Of a stretch of 64,000 bases of DNA, positions 16,036 to 25,309 are shown piece after piece. The stretch spans positions 1 through 64,000 of the forward strand of contig CAVJTH010000003.1 in assembly GCA_963652365.1 (NCBI GenBank), given 5' to 3'. The position numbers and the translations under genes are program-made. Below the pieces are notes generated by a model, which was given only the letters and a program-made list of their open reading frames with translations, had not been told where the DNA came from and searched no databases. Position 1 is the stretch's first letter. Every line of letters begins with the position of its first letter. This stretch comes from Hallerella sp963652365 (GTDB lineage Bacteria > Fibrobacterota > Fibrobacteria > Fibrobacterales > Fibrobacteraceae).

Positions 16036-17016
16036 ATGGGACAGAAACTCAAGGAACTACGCGATACGATCCTTGCCGACATCACAAAGGACTACCTGAA
16101 TACGGCAAGCGACGAATTCTTATCCGAAACCGAACTCGCGGGACTCGAACGGGACGCTGACGATTTATTCGCCGAGGCTTTTCGACAAAGGGACTTCAGG
16201 ACGACCGAAGTCATGCAGGACCTGCAAGAGCAGATAAAGCGGGCAAGACAAGGCGTTCTTCCCGACTCCAAGGAAAAACTCCAGCAGCTGTCGAAAGGCC
16301 TCCAAGCCCTTTCCCGGCACAGTGCAGAAGGCTCTACCCGATTTTCCTGGTATAGAAACTTAGACGCCAGATTGTCCCGCTACGGGAAGAGATTCCAGCC
16401 CGAACCACTGTCCGACAACCTCGATAAAGGCTCGAGCGAAGCCATCAAAGACTATACCTCGTTTTTCGACAACATCGAGAACCCCGCCGACACCCAATAC
16501 GACGATGTTTTCCCGGGAGAGATTTCCCCGCAAGCGCTGAAAGTTTATAAAGAAAGAGCGCTATACGCCTTGAAAAAGGGACGGGCGCTCCTCAACAACA
16601 AGGCGCTGCTTCGCCGGCTAGACTCCCTGCGGATGCAGACGCAAAGCGATACGGATAATTTGGAATACTGCAGCGTGGGAAAAGTCGATGCCGACTTCCC
16701 CTGGGCGGAAAAAGGCAAAGAAGGGAAAAAGCGGGAAAACAACATCCGAACATGCAAACCCAAATACCCGATGGGCTACTCCGTCTTTCTGCATTCCCAC
16801 CCAAACAATCTGCCGCTTTCCCTGAACGAGTACGACACCGCAGGCGACATCAAGCATTCCCAAGTCGGCAACAAAAACGTCTTTGTCATCACAAGAGACG
16901 GTGACATCTATTTCACGGAACCGGGACTAGCGTCCTTTGACTATTCCCCGAACGTTCTTCCCTATTCCGGCTACAGACAGGTCTATCTTGGCAACATCAA
17001 GGATCTTCTCCCATGA
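16036..17016 (+). CDS. Protein with helical N-terminus and JAMM/DUF4329-like metal-binding domain
   Basis: The first 200 or so residues are highly charged and helical with heptad-like stretches. The C-terminal 120 residues contain FLHSHPNNLPLSLNEYDTAG, where H253-x-H255, S262 and D267 fit the HxHP...SxxD metal site of JAMM (JAB1/MPN) and related DUF4329 domains. These are zinc isopeptidase or peptidase folds, and DUF4329 occurs in polymorphic toxins. A matching upstream glutamate is uncertain, so catalysis is not assured. No signal peptide is seen, so the protein is cytoplasmic or exported by an unknown route. A GAGGAAA ribosome site precedes the ATG, and the stop overlaps the following lipoprotein start by four bases (ATGA), so the pair is translationally coupled. 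Confidence 0.6.
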   Translation: MGQKLKELRDTILADITKDYLNTASDEFLSETELAGLERDADDLFAEAFRQRDFRTTEVMQDLQEQIKRARQGVLPDSKEKLQQLSKGLQALSRHSAEGSTRFSWYRNLDARLSRYGKRFQPEPLSDNLDKGSSEAIKDYTSFFDNIENPADTQYDDVFPGEISPQALKVYKERALYALKKGRALLNNKALLRRLDSLRMQTQSDTDNLEYCSVGKVDADFPWAEKGKEGKKRENNIRTCKPKYPMGYSVFLHSHPNNLPLSLNEYDTAGDIKHSQVGNKNVFVITRDGDIYFTEPGLASFDYSPNVLPYSGYRQVYLGNIKDLLP

Positions 17017-17924
17017 AACATATTCTCTCCCTACTGCTTGTCCTCTTCCTTATCGCCTGCCAAAAGGAGGAACCGGTCGAAACCGCCGAAGTCCCGGCTG
17101 AAAGAGCGAAGACGCTGTGCGAAAAATACGTGGCGCATATCCGAAGTCCGTTCGTCAAAACTTTCCAAACCAAGGAAATCTGCATGGATTCGGTCCACCT
17201 GGTTCTTTTCCGGGATCCTAAACCGGCACCGTATCAGCTGTATCTACAGGATCTGTTTTCCGACATCCAATCCTACTCCTATGCATTCCGCCATAACCTT
17301 ATCGAATTTGCGACGGTGACCTCCCCGAAGACCCGCAAGACGGACAGCCTTTTTTCCTTCAACATTGAAATGACTCGGTTTGATTTTTCAAGCCTCTCCA
17401 TGCCTAGGTTCGGGAAGGAAACAGACAACATCGACATTCCTTACGATAGCATTCCCCCTTTCTATAACAGCTATGAAGACACAAAGGTCGATATTTTCAA
17501 GAAAAGCGCGACAGAACTCTACATCCAGTACGGATTCAATCTAGACATCTACTCCACCGAAACGGGAAAGCTTCGCCCCAAAATCAACGAATTCAAGAGA
17601 GAAACAATCTATCGTTTCAGATGTCACAATCCGACACCGTCATTCGGTCGCCATGTATTCTACACGGATTCAAGCATCCTGATCAAGGCAAGTCCCAAGA
17701 TGCATTCCAACTACCTGGAATACTTTTTCGAAGGGGATTCGCTCCACATGGCGTTACAGCCCGACTACTGCCTGGTGATGGCCTTTTACAGGGAAAACGG
17801 CGAAAAACAGGTTTACTCGAACAAGAACTGTACGCCGGAAATGCTCGAAGATCCGCGCAGCTTGTTTTGGGATAACAAGCGAGGAAACTGTTCGACGCTA
17901 CCTTTCTATCTTTACAGCCTCTAG
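17013..17924 (+). CDS. Lipoprotein, 303 aa, partner of the JAMM-like protein
   Basis: The signal sequence MKHILSLLLVLFLIAC ends in the lipobox LIAC, followed by QKEEP. The remainder is mixed alpha/beta with four or five cysteines (among them CEKYVAH, ICMDSV, CHNPTP and CTPEM) and no recognised domain. Its start codon overlaps the stop of the JAMM-like gene, so the two proteins probably work together. An envelope location for this product and a cytoplasmic location for the partner would need explaining, for example as an effector with an immunity or inhibitor lipoprotein. That last idea is only inference. Confidence 0.68.
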   Translation: MKHILSLLLVLFLIACQKEEPVETAEVPAERAKTLCEKYVAHIRSPFVKTFQTKEICMDSVHLVLFRDPKPAPYQLYLQDLFSDIQSYSYAFRHNLIEFATVTSPKTRKTDSLFSFNIEMTRFDFSSLSMPRFGKETDNIDIPYDSIPPFYNSYEDTKVDIFKKSATELYIQYGFNLDIYSTETGKLRPKINEFKRETIYRFRCHNPTPSFGRHVFYTDSSILIKASPKMHSNYLEYFFEGDSLHMALQPDYCLVMAFYRENGEKQVYSNKNCTPEMLEDPRSLFWDNKRGNCSTLPFYLYSL

Positions 17925-18123
17925 GGTTCCATAACGCTGACCGCACCCGTTTCCCGTTCAAAAAGCGGCTCCGGTAAAATGCACAAATAAGCACTACGCA
18001 GGTAAAAAGTTTTACTATCTTTTCCGAAAAATTGGACCGGGACGCCGGGTCAAGGCGAAAGCGGTTTCAAATTTTATTCATATTTGGCACGATTTTAACG
18101 AAAACGGTCTTTAGGTCAATTCT

Positions 18124-19974
18124 ATGGCAGTCAAATACACGGAAGACAACATCAAGTCGCTCGAATGGCACGAGCATATCCGGATGCGCCCGGGCATGTA
18201 TATCGGAAAGCTCGGCAACGGGCAAAGCCCGGACGACGGCATCTACGTTTTAGCCAAGGAAATCATCGACAACTCGATCGACGAATTTGTCATGGGCGCG
18301 GGCAAGCGGATAGAAATCGAAATCCAGGACCGGGAAGTCCACGTGCGAGACTACGGGCGCGGCATTCCGCTCGGAAAGGTCATCGACTGCGTTTCCAAGA
18401 TGAACACGGGCGGAAAATACGATTCCGAGGCGTTCCAGAAGTCAGTCGGCCTGAACGGTGTCGGAACGAAGGCGGTGAACGCGCTCTCCGAAAGGTTTAC
18501 CGTGCAGAGCTTCCGCGACGGCAAGTGCAAGAAGGCGGAATTCAGCCGGGGCGTGCTCGTCAAGGAATACGGCGAATGCAAGACCGACGAAAAGACGGGA
18601 ACGGAAATCGTCTTCTCGCCGGACCCGACGATCTTCGACAAGAACTACCGCTTCCTACCCGCCTACATGGAAGAGAAGATCTGGAACTACGCCTACCTGA
18701 ACACCGGGCTTTCGCTCGCGATGAACGGGAAGGAATACGCGAGCAAGAACGGTCTCCTGGACCTGCTCTCCGGGCGCGTTGACGATACGCTCCGCTACCC
18801 GATCGCCCACATGAAGTCGAAGGATGTCGAAATCGCCTTCACCCACGGAAACCAGTACGGCGAACATTACTTCAGCTTCGTGAACGGCCAGCACACGACG
18901 CAGGGAGGGACGCACCAGCAGGCTTTCCGCGAAGGATTCGTCAAGGGCGTCCGCGACCACTACAAAAAGGATCTGGACCCGTCGGACATCCGGAACTGCA
19001 TCATCGCGGCCATTTCCATCCGCATCCAGGAACCCGTTTTCGAATCCCAGACGAAGACGAAGCTCGGCAGCACGACAACAGCACCGGGAGGGCCTTCGCT
19101 CCGCACATGGATTGTCGATTACGTCGCGACCGAAGTCGATAACTACCTGCACAAGAACCCCGAAGCGGAAAAGGCCTTGCAAGACCGCATCCTGCAGAGC
19201 GAACGCGAACGGAAGGACATCGCCGGCATCCGGAAGCTCGCCAACGAACGCGCGAGAAAGGCGAACCTGAACAACAAGAAGCTCCGGGATTGCAAGGTAC
19301 ATCTGACGGACGCCAAGAATCCCGTCCACAAGGAGACGATGATCTTCCTGACCGAGGGCGACTCCGCGTCGGGAACGCTGACCAAGGCGAGAAACGTGCA
19401 GAACCAGGCGGTTTTCAGTCTCCGCGGCAAGCCGCTCAACTGCTTTGGACTGACCAAGAAGGTCGTCTATGAAAACGAGGAATTCAACCTGCTCCAGCAT
19501 GCGCTCGATATCGAAAACGGTCTCGATTCGCTGCGCTACGACAAGGTAATCATCGCGACCGATGCCGATGTCGATGGGATGCACATCCGGCTTCTCCTGA
19601 TGACGTTCTTCCTCCAGTTTTTCCCGGAACTCGTCGAGCAGCGGCATCTCTACATTTTGCAGACGCCCCTCTTCCGGGTCCGAAATTCCAAGCAGAAAAA
19701 AGTGCTCTACTGCTATGACGAGACGGAACGCGACGAAGCGGCGAAAACACTTGCCGGCAAGGATTTGGAAATCAGCCGATTCAAAGGCCTTGGCGAAATC
19801 AACCCGGGAGAATTTCGACAGTTTATCGGCGAGACGATGCGGCTCGAAAGCGTGGTTTCCCCGCCGGACGCGTCTCTCGGCAAGATGCTCGGCTACTACA
19901 TGGGAAAGAACACGCCCGAACGCCAGAACCGGATTGTGCAGAACTTGCGAACCGAAGCGGTAGAGGAACTTTAA
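18124..19974 (+). CDS. parE: DNA topoisomerase IV subunit B
   Basis: The 616-residue GHKL ATPase subunit has the ATP site blocks EIIDNSIDEF, DYGRGIPLGK and GLNGVGTKAVNALS. A transducer domain follows, and then the TOPRIM domain with EGDSASGT and the metal motif TDADVDGMHIR. The C-terminal ending PERQNRIVQNLRTEAVEEL is typical. The order parE-parC and the ParC neighbour with a ParC-like tail separate it from GyrB, as does the FCB-type N-terminus (KSLEWHEHIRMRPGMYIGKL). It decatenates daughter chromosomes. parC starts at the base after its stop codon. Confidence 0.93.
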   Translation: MAVKYTEDNIKSLEWHEHIRMRPGMYIGKLGNGQSPDDGIYVLAKEIIDNSIDEFVMGAGKRIEIEIQDREVHVRDYGRGIPLGKVIDCVSKMNTGGKYDSEAFQKSVGLNGVGTKAVNALSERFTVQSFRDGKCKKAEFSRGVLVKEYGECKTDEKTGTEIVFSPDPTIFDKNYRFLPAYMEEKIWNYAYLNTGLSLAMNGKEYASKNGLLDLLSGRVDDTLRYPIAHMKSKDVEIAFTHGNQYGEHYFSFVNGQHTTQGGTHQQAFREGFVKGVRDHYKKDLDPSDIRNCIIAAISIRIQEPVFESQTKTKLGSTTTAPGGPSLRTWIVDYVATEVDNYLHKNPEAEKALQDRILQSERERKDIAGIRKLANERARKANLNNKKLRDCKVHLTDAKNPVHKETMIFLTEGDSASGTLTKARNVQNQAVFSLRGKPLNCFGLTKKVVYENEEFNLLQHALDIENGLDSLRYDKVIIATDADVDGMHIRLLLMTFFLQFFPELVEQRHLYILQTPLFRVRNSKQKKVLYCYDETERDEAAKTLAGKDLEISRFKGLGEINPGEFRQFIGETMRLESVVSPPDASLGKMLGYYMGKNTPERQNRIVQNLRTEAVEEL

Positions 19975-22566
19975 ATGAGCGACGAAATCAAGAAAGACGG
20001 ACAGGACAAATTCGCAAACGCGCCCGAACCCGAAGTCAAGAGCGATACGGCGATTCTCGGGCTTTCCAATGCGAACCATCTCGAAAAACTTTACGACGGC
20101 TGGTTCCTCGACTATGCGAGCTATGTAATCCTTGACCGTGCGGTTCCCTACTTCGAAGACGGCCTGAAGCCCGTGCAGCGGCGCATCCTGCATACGCTTT
20201 CCGAAATGAACAACGGGCATCTGATCAAGATCGCAACCGTCGTCGGCGCGACGATGAAATACCATCCGCACGGCGACTCCTCTATCTATACGGCGCTAGT
20301 CGGCCTCGGACAAAAGGACCTGCTGATCGAGACCCAGGGAAACTGGGGAAACCCGCTCACCGGAGACGACGCAGCAGCCGGACGTTACATCGAAGGCAGA
20401 CTCTCCCAGTTCGCCCAGGAAATTCTCTTCAACGAAGAGACGACCGAATGGATTCCGAACTACGACGGAACGCGCAAGGAACCGGTCACGCTTCCCGCCA
20501 AGTTTCCGCTGCTTCTCGCCCAAGGGGTCGACGGTATCGCCGTCGGGCTTTCGACATACATTCTTCCGCACAACTTCAACGAGCTCTGCGAAGCGAGCAT
20601 CGCCTATCTCAAGGGAAAGAAGTTCACGCTCTACCCGGACTTTTTCACCGGCGGAACCATCGACGTTTCCCACTATGACGACGGGGCGCGCGGCGGGCGC
20701 GTCAAGATCCGGGCGAAGATCGAAGTCCAGGATTCCAAAACGCTTGTCATCCGCGAAATTCCCTACGGCACGACGACAGGCTCCCTCATCGAATCAATCG
20801 TCGCCGCAAACGACAAGGGAAAAATCAAGGTCAAGCGCATCGATGACGACACGGCGCAAAACGTCGAAATCGTCATCCACCTTCTGCCCGGTTCCGACCC
20901 GCAAAAGATGATCGAAGCGCTCTACGCGTTTACGGACTGCGAAAAGTCGCTTTCTCCGTGCACATGCGTCATCATCGACAAGAAGCCCTGCTTCACGACC
21001 ACGACGGAACTCTTAAAGCTCAGCACGGACCATACGAAGCGCCTGCTCAAGTGGGAACTCGAAAACGAACTTCGGCACACGCAGGACAAGTGGCATGCGA
21101 CGAGCCTCGAAAAGATTTTCATCGAAAAGGAAATCTACGAGACCATCAAGAAGGCGAAAGACCGCGACGACATGATAAAGCTCATCGATGAAGGGCTCAA
21201 GCCTTTTGTCGGAGAACTCCGAAAGGAAGTTTCGACCGAAGATATCGAAAAGCTCGCTGCGCTCCCCATGTCAAAAATCGCACGCTTCAACCGCAAGAAG
21301 GCGGACGAGCTCCTCGAAGAGCTCGACAGGCACATCGAAGAAGAGACCGAAAACCTGAACCACCTGACCGAATACACCATCAACCATTTCAAGAATATCG
21401 AGAAGAAATACGGACATGGCCGAGAACGCAAGACGCAAATCGCGGAATTCGGCAAGGTCGATGCGGTGCACGTCGCCATGGCGAACCAGAAGTTCTACGT
21501 CAACCGATCGGAGGGTTTTGTCGGGACAAGCCTGAAAAAAGAGGAATATCTCTTCGACGTCTCGGAATACGACGACATCATCGTCTTCAAGGCGGACGGC
21601 ACCTACAAGATTGTCAAGGTTTCCGACAAGGACTTCGTGGGCAAGGATATCATCCTCGTCGAAAAGTTCAACAAGGACGACGAACGGCGAATTTACAACG
21701 TCATCTACCAGGACGGCAAGGACGGCGCAGCTCTCATCAAGCGGTTCAACGTCGGCGGCGTCACCCGCAACAAGGACTACCCGATGGGCAAGGGAAAGCC
21801 CGGGACGAAGATTCTCTACATTTCCTCGAACCCGAACGGCGAAGCGGAAACGGTCAAGGTCATCCTCAAGCCGCGCCCGCGGATCAAGCTCAACTTCGAA
21901 GTCGATTTCTCGAATACCGAAGTCAAGGGCCGAAACACCATCGGGAACGTCGTCACGAAATACGCGGTCAAGGCGATCAAGAAGGTGAGCGCGGGAGTCA
22001 GCACGCTCGGAGCGAAAGTCTTCTACTTCGACGCCATTTCCGGAGTTGTCGGCACGCAGCGCAAGGGAGACGAGCTCGGCGAATTCGGGGAAAACGAAAA
22101 GCTGCTCACCGTCCGCAAGAACGGCATGGCCCGCCTGCACGAAATGAAGGACCCGGTACTCGTCGGGACGGACATTCTCTACATCGGCAAGTACGATCCG
22201 GAGCAGGTCTTCACCGTCCTCTACTTCGAAGGCGAAAACTACACCTACATGGTCAAGCGGTTCACTCTCGAAAACTGCCCGACGACGACCGAGTTCAACA
22301 TCCTCTCGGACAGTCCGGAAACCCGGATGGTCGAATTTTTCGCCAGCGAAGACGCCCGCGTCTCCATGGAATACCAGTCCGGGCACAAGGTCGAAAAGGA
22401 AGAACTCGACCTTGCGGAGCTTGCGGACATCAAGACTTACAAGGCTCTCGGCAGCAAGTTCACCGCGAAGAAGGTCAAGCGCTTTACGCGGATAGAGACC
22501 GAAGAAAACGGCGGCGAACTTCCCGAAGACGCCAAAGACCCGAATTCCCCGGACCTGTTCGGCTAG
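19975..22566 (+). CDS. parC: DNA topoisomerase IV subunit A
   Basis: The 863-residue protein has the winged-helix core with the catalytic tyrosine Y138 in AAGRYIEG and the quinolone-region segment YHPHGDSSIY near 97-105. A coiled-coil segment lies around 390-480, followed by a beta-pinwheel-like C-terminal domain. The last 40 residues are acidic and rich in E, N and P. It forms the DNA cleavage-religation subunit with ParE. The length and the degenerate C-terminal domain match ParC proteins of Bacteroidetes/Fibrobacter. It is co-transcribed with parE, and the NrnA gene follows after nine bases. Confidence 0.93.
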   Translation: MSDEIKKDGQDKFANAPEPEVKSDTAILGLSNANHLEKLYDGWFLDYASYVILDRAVPYFEDGLKPVQRRILHTLSEMNNGHLIKIATVVGATMKYHPHGDSSIYTALVGLGQKDLLIETQGNWGNPLTGDDAAAGRYIEGRLSQFAQEILFNEETTEWIPNYDGTRKEPVTLPAKFPLLLAQGVDGIAVGLSTYILPHNFNELCEASIAYLKGKKFTLYPDFFTGGTIDVSHYDDGARGGRVKIRAKIEVQDSKTLVIREIPYGTTTGSLIESIVAANDKGKIKVKRIDDDTAQNVEIVIHLLPGSDPQKMIEALYAFTDCEKSLSPCTCVIIDKKPCFTTTTELLKLSTDHTKRLLKWELENELRHTQDKWHATSLEKIFIEKEIYETIKKAKDRDDMIKLIDEGLKPFVGELRKEVSTEDIEKLAALPMSKIARFNRKKADELLEELDRHIEEETENLNHLTEYTINHFKNIEKKYGHGRERKTQIAEFGKVDAVHVAMANQKFYVNRSEGFVGTSLKKEEYLFDVSEYDDIIVFKADGTYKIVKVSDKDFVGKDIILVEKFNKDDERRIYNVIYQDGKDGAALIKRFNVGGVTRNKDYPMGKGKPGTKILYISSNPNGEAETVKVILKPRPRIKLNFEVDFSNTEVKGRNTIGNVVTKYAVKAIKKVSAGVSTLGAKVFYFDAISGVVGTQRKGDELGEFGENEKLLTVRKNGMARLHEMKDPVLVGTDILYIGKYDPEQVFTVLYFEGENYTYMVKRFTLENCPTTTEFNILSDSPETRMVEFFASEDARVSMEYQSGHKVEKEELDLAELADIKTYKALGSKFTAKKVKRFTRIETEENGGELPEDAKDPNSPDLFG

Positions 22567-22575
22567 AGGTACACG

Positions 22576-23523
22576 ATGACGATTGACGAAATGCTCGGGC
22601 AAGCGAAAACCGTCGCGATATTTGCCCATGTCCACCCCGATGGAGACGCCATCGGTTCGAGCCTCGGACTGTATCGCTACGTCCGGGACAACTACCCGGA
22701 AGCGTCCGTCAGGGTCTTTCTCGAAGCGTTCCCCGCAAAGTTTCGACTTCTGCGCGACGCGGAAAACGTCGAAGCCGAATACCGCGGAGAGAACTTCGAT
22801 CTCGTCTTTCTGCTCGACACGCCTTCCTTCGACCGCATCGGGGCGAAAGGCGCAGACTGCCTCGCACGCGCCAAGCGGACATGCAACATCGACCACCATG
22901 TCAGCAATCCGCGGAACCTGTGCGACACAAGCATCGTCGAACCCGATTCGAGTTCGGCAAGCGAAACGCTCTATGCGCAGCTTTCCCCGGAAAAGGTTTC
23001 GAAGGATGCCGCTGACGCGATCTACCTCGGAATCATCCACGATACGGGCGTATTCAAGTTCAGCAATACGGGAAAGCGGACGATGGACATTGTCGGGAGC
23101 CTCATCGCCAAAGGCTGCGACTTTTCGAAAATCATCAACGAGACATTCTACACGCGCTCCCTCGCGGAGACACGCATAGCGGGATTCGCCATGGAACGCT
23201 GCCAGACGGCTCTCGGCGGAAAAGCGGTCTATACGTTCCTCGCCCCGGAAGATCTCGAACGGTTCGGCGCGACACCGCTCGACCTCGGATCGGTCATCGA
23301 TTCGATTCGCGAAGTTTCCGGAACCGAGGCGGCGATATTTATCTACCCCACCGGCGACGATTACAAGATGAGCCTGCGTTCGAACTATATCGTCGATGTC
23401 AACCGAATCGCGAAAGCCTTCGGCGGAGGCGGCCATGTCCGGGCGGCGGGCGCCACCATCCACGAAAAGCCCGAAACGGTCATCCCGAAGATTCTCGAAA
23501 TGATCCAGGCGGAACTCGACTAG
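22576..23523 (+). CDS. nrnA: DHH/DHHA1 phosphoesterase, NrnA-like nanoRNase / pAp phosphatase
   Basis: The 315-residue protein has the DHH motifs AHVHPDGDAIGS (H20, D22, D24), FLLDTPS and NIDHHVSNPR (D106-H108). An Asp in LGIIHDTG and the C-terminal DHHA1 glycine motif GGGGHVRAAG are also present. NrnA degrades 2-5-mer RNAs and dephosphorylates 3'-phosphoadenosine 5'-phosphate, with manganese. It lies in the parE-parC operon (nine-base gap) and precedes the NERD helicase by 11 bases. An orn gene encoding the classical oligoribonuclease is also in this window. Confidence 0.9.
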   Translation: MTIDEMLGQAKTVAIFAHVHPDGDAIGSSLGLYRYVRDNYPEASVRVFLEAFPAKFRLLRDAENVEAEYRGENFDLVFLLDTPSFDRIGAKGADCLARAKRTCNIDHHVSNPRNLCDTSIVEPDSSSASETLYAQLSPEKVSKDAADAIYLGIIHDTGVFKFSNTGKRTMDIVGSLIAKGCDFSKIINETFYTRSLAETRIAGFAMERCQTALGGKAVYTFLAPEDLERFGATPLDLGSVIDSIREVSGTEAAIFIYPTGDDYKMSLRSNYIVDVNRIAKAFGGGGHVRAAGATIHEKPETVIPKILEMIQAELD

Positions 23524-23534
23524 GGAGGCAAACG

Positions 23535-25280
23535 ATGGCAAAGGTCCGAAAATTTCCCGACACGACTGTCAATTCACGCTCCGAAAAGCGCTTTTTCGAA
23601 CTGGCGAGCCAGCTGTCGGACGATTGGTATCTCTGGATGAACGCCCAGCTCTGCTTCCAGATAGACAGTCTCCGGGGAGAGTTCAACCGCGAAATCGACG
23701 GGGTTCTCTACAACCCGACCTGCGGAATGCTGCTTGTCGAATGCAAGGACGGAAAGATCACCGCGGAAAGAAGCAACGCGAACACCGACGAGCTCGTCTG
23801 GAAACAGTCCGGGAGGATCCTTTCCCGCTCGCCCGTGGATCAGGTCAAGACGGTCATCCATACGCTGCACGACCATTTTGGCAAGATGTTTCCCAAGGAA
23901 GATCACGGTTCCTACCGAATCTGCGTCCAATGGGCGACCTTTTTCCCGGAGACGGAAGTCGCGGGAAGCATCATCAGGCAGATTCCCCAGTCGCACCTTT
24001 TTCTCAAGGGCGACGCCACATCCCCCAGGACGTTCGAAAAGAAAGTCCGCAAGGCACTCGCGACAAGGGAGAGTTCCTTCGGCGGCAAGCCCTATCCCAA
24101 CGAAATCCTCGACGGGGAAAACCTGCAGAGGCTGATCGACTTCTTCGCCTCGTACGGAGAGCCGTCCTGGCCGGAACTCTGGGCGATGAACGAATCGATG
24201 CGCGTCCAGCCGACCGACCTGCAAAGGATGCTGATGAAGACGATTACGCGAAACAGGCAGATGCGAATCGAAGGCGTCGCCGGCTCCGGAAAGTCGATGC
24301 TCGTCAAGTGGGAAGCGGACCGGCTCGAAAAAGAAGGAAAACGCGTCGCGGTCCTCTGCTACAACGACCTGCTCGCCGAACAGCTCGAACAAAGCCTCAA
24401 CCCGGAGAATCGACGCGACTCCTCGATCGAGGTCCATTCCTTTCACCGCTTTGCCCAAAAATACGTGCGGCTCGCGAAGGTTCCCGACGCACCGCGCAAA
24501 GAGCCCCGCGACCCCGACGCAAGGAGCGAATACTTCGAAAGGCTCCCCGCCTATTTCGACCGGGCGCTCGACATTCTCCGAAACGAATCCTCCAGGAGTC
24601 GCCCATCGAACCGTTTCTTTGACGCGCTTCTCATCGACGAAGGCCAGGATTTCGAAAACGGATGGCTCGACACGGCTCTCAAGCTTCTAAGGGACAGGGA
24701 ACACGGCACGGTGCGGTTCTTCTACGATCCGGCACAGACGCTCTATGCGCGAAACGTTCTCGGCAACGCGGCCATCAACGCCATGCCCGTCATGGTGCTC
24801 CCCTGCGGCTACCGTTCGACTCGAAAGATTCTCGACTGGATCTGCGCCGAGACGGACATCCGGATTCCCTGCTACGACAACACGCCGCTCGGCAAGGACG
24901 TCGATGTGCGCTTTTACACGGATCCTCGAACGCAAGAGGAAATGCTCGCGAAGGAAGTGGAAAGGCTCCGAAAGAAGAAGGTCGATCCGAAGGACATCCT
25001 GGTGGTTTCCCTGCACAGCCGCAGCCATTCCGGCCTAAAGGCGCTCGAAAACGAAACATTCAAGTGGAGCGACGTGAACGAATCCCTCGACAGCCAGCGG
25101 ATAAACATCGTTTCCGCGCGACGCTACAAGGGTCTCGACAGCCGAGTCGTCATTCTTTGCGACATGACGGTTTCCCAAGACGACCCGGGATTTCCCTACA
25201 GCGACGCCCATCTTCTGCTCGTCGCCGCGACACGCGCCCGGGAGCACCTCGTCGTTTTCAAGGAACAGCGAAAGATTTAG
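23535..25280 (+). CDS. NERD-domain UvrD/PcrA-like helicase
   Basis: Residues 10-180 are a NERD (nuclease-related) domain, with the PD-(D/E)xK-like residues D55 in EIDGVLYN and E69-K71 in LLVECKDGK. A superfamily 1 helicase core follows: Walker A EGVAGSGKS (246-254), motif II LLIDEGQDF, a motif III-IV region VLPCGYRST, and motif VI VAATRAREHL near the C-terminus. A DNA-unwinding nuclease role in repair or defence is likely but unproven. An AGGGAGG ribosome site precedes the ATG. The gene is shorter than full UvrD (about 720 aa) because the 1B/2B insertions are small. It sits in a housekeeping operon, so a repair function is slightly favoured. Confidence 0.85.
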   Translation: MAKVRKFPDTTVNSRSEKRFFELASQLSDDWYLWMNAQLCFQIDSLRGEFNREIDGVLYNPTCGMLLVECKDGKITAERSNANTDELVWKQSGRILSRSPVDQVKTVIHTLHDHFGKMFPKEDHGSYRICVQWATFFPETEVAGSIIRQIPQSHLFLKGDATSPRTFEKKVRKALATRESSFGGKPYPNEILDGENLQRLIDFFASYGEPSWPELWAMNESMRVQPTDLQRMLMKTITRNRQMRIEGVAGSGKSMLVKWEADRLEKEGKRVAVLCYNDLLAEQLEQSLNPENRRDSSIEVHSFHRFAQKYVRLAKVPDAPRKEPRDPDARSEYFERLPAYFDRALDILRNESSRSRPSNRFFDALLIDEGQDFENGWLDTALKLLRDREHGTVRFFYDPAQTLYARNVLGNAAINAMPVMVLPCGYRSTRKILDWICAETDIRIPCYDNTPLGKDVDVRFYTDPRTQEEMLAKEVERLRKKKVDPKDILVVSLHSRSHSGLKALENETFKWSDVNESLDSQRINIVSARRYKGLDSRVVILCDMTVSQDDPGFPYSDAHLLLVAATRAREHLVVFKEQRKI

Positions 25281-25309
25281 AGGATTTCAACCCAACCGAA
25301 GGACATACC

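Noticed and set aside
17925..18123. Possible small RNA or gene between the lipoprotein and parE
   Set aside because: The 199 bases show no coding frame with a ribosome site and no stable hairpin with a T-run. An AT-rich promoter for parE near 18080 is the only plausible content.
23535..25280. NERD helicase as part of a defence island
   Set aside because: It is embedded in a housekeeping operon (parE, parC, nrnA) with host-like composition, so a repair role is at least as likely.
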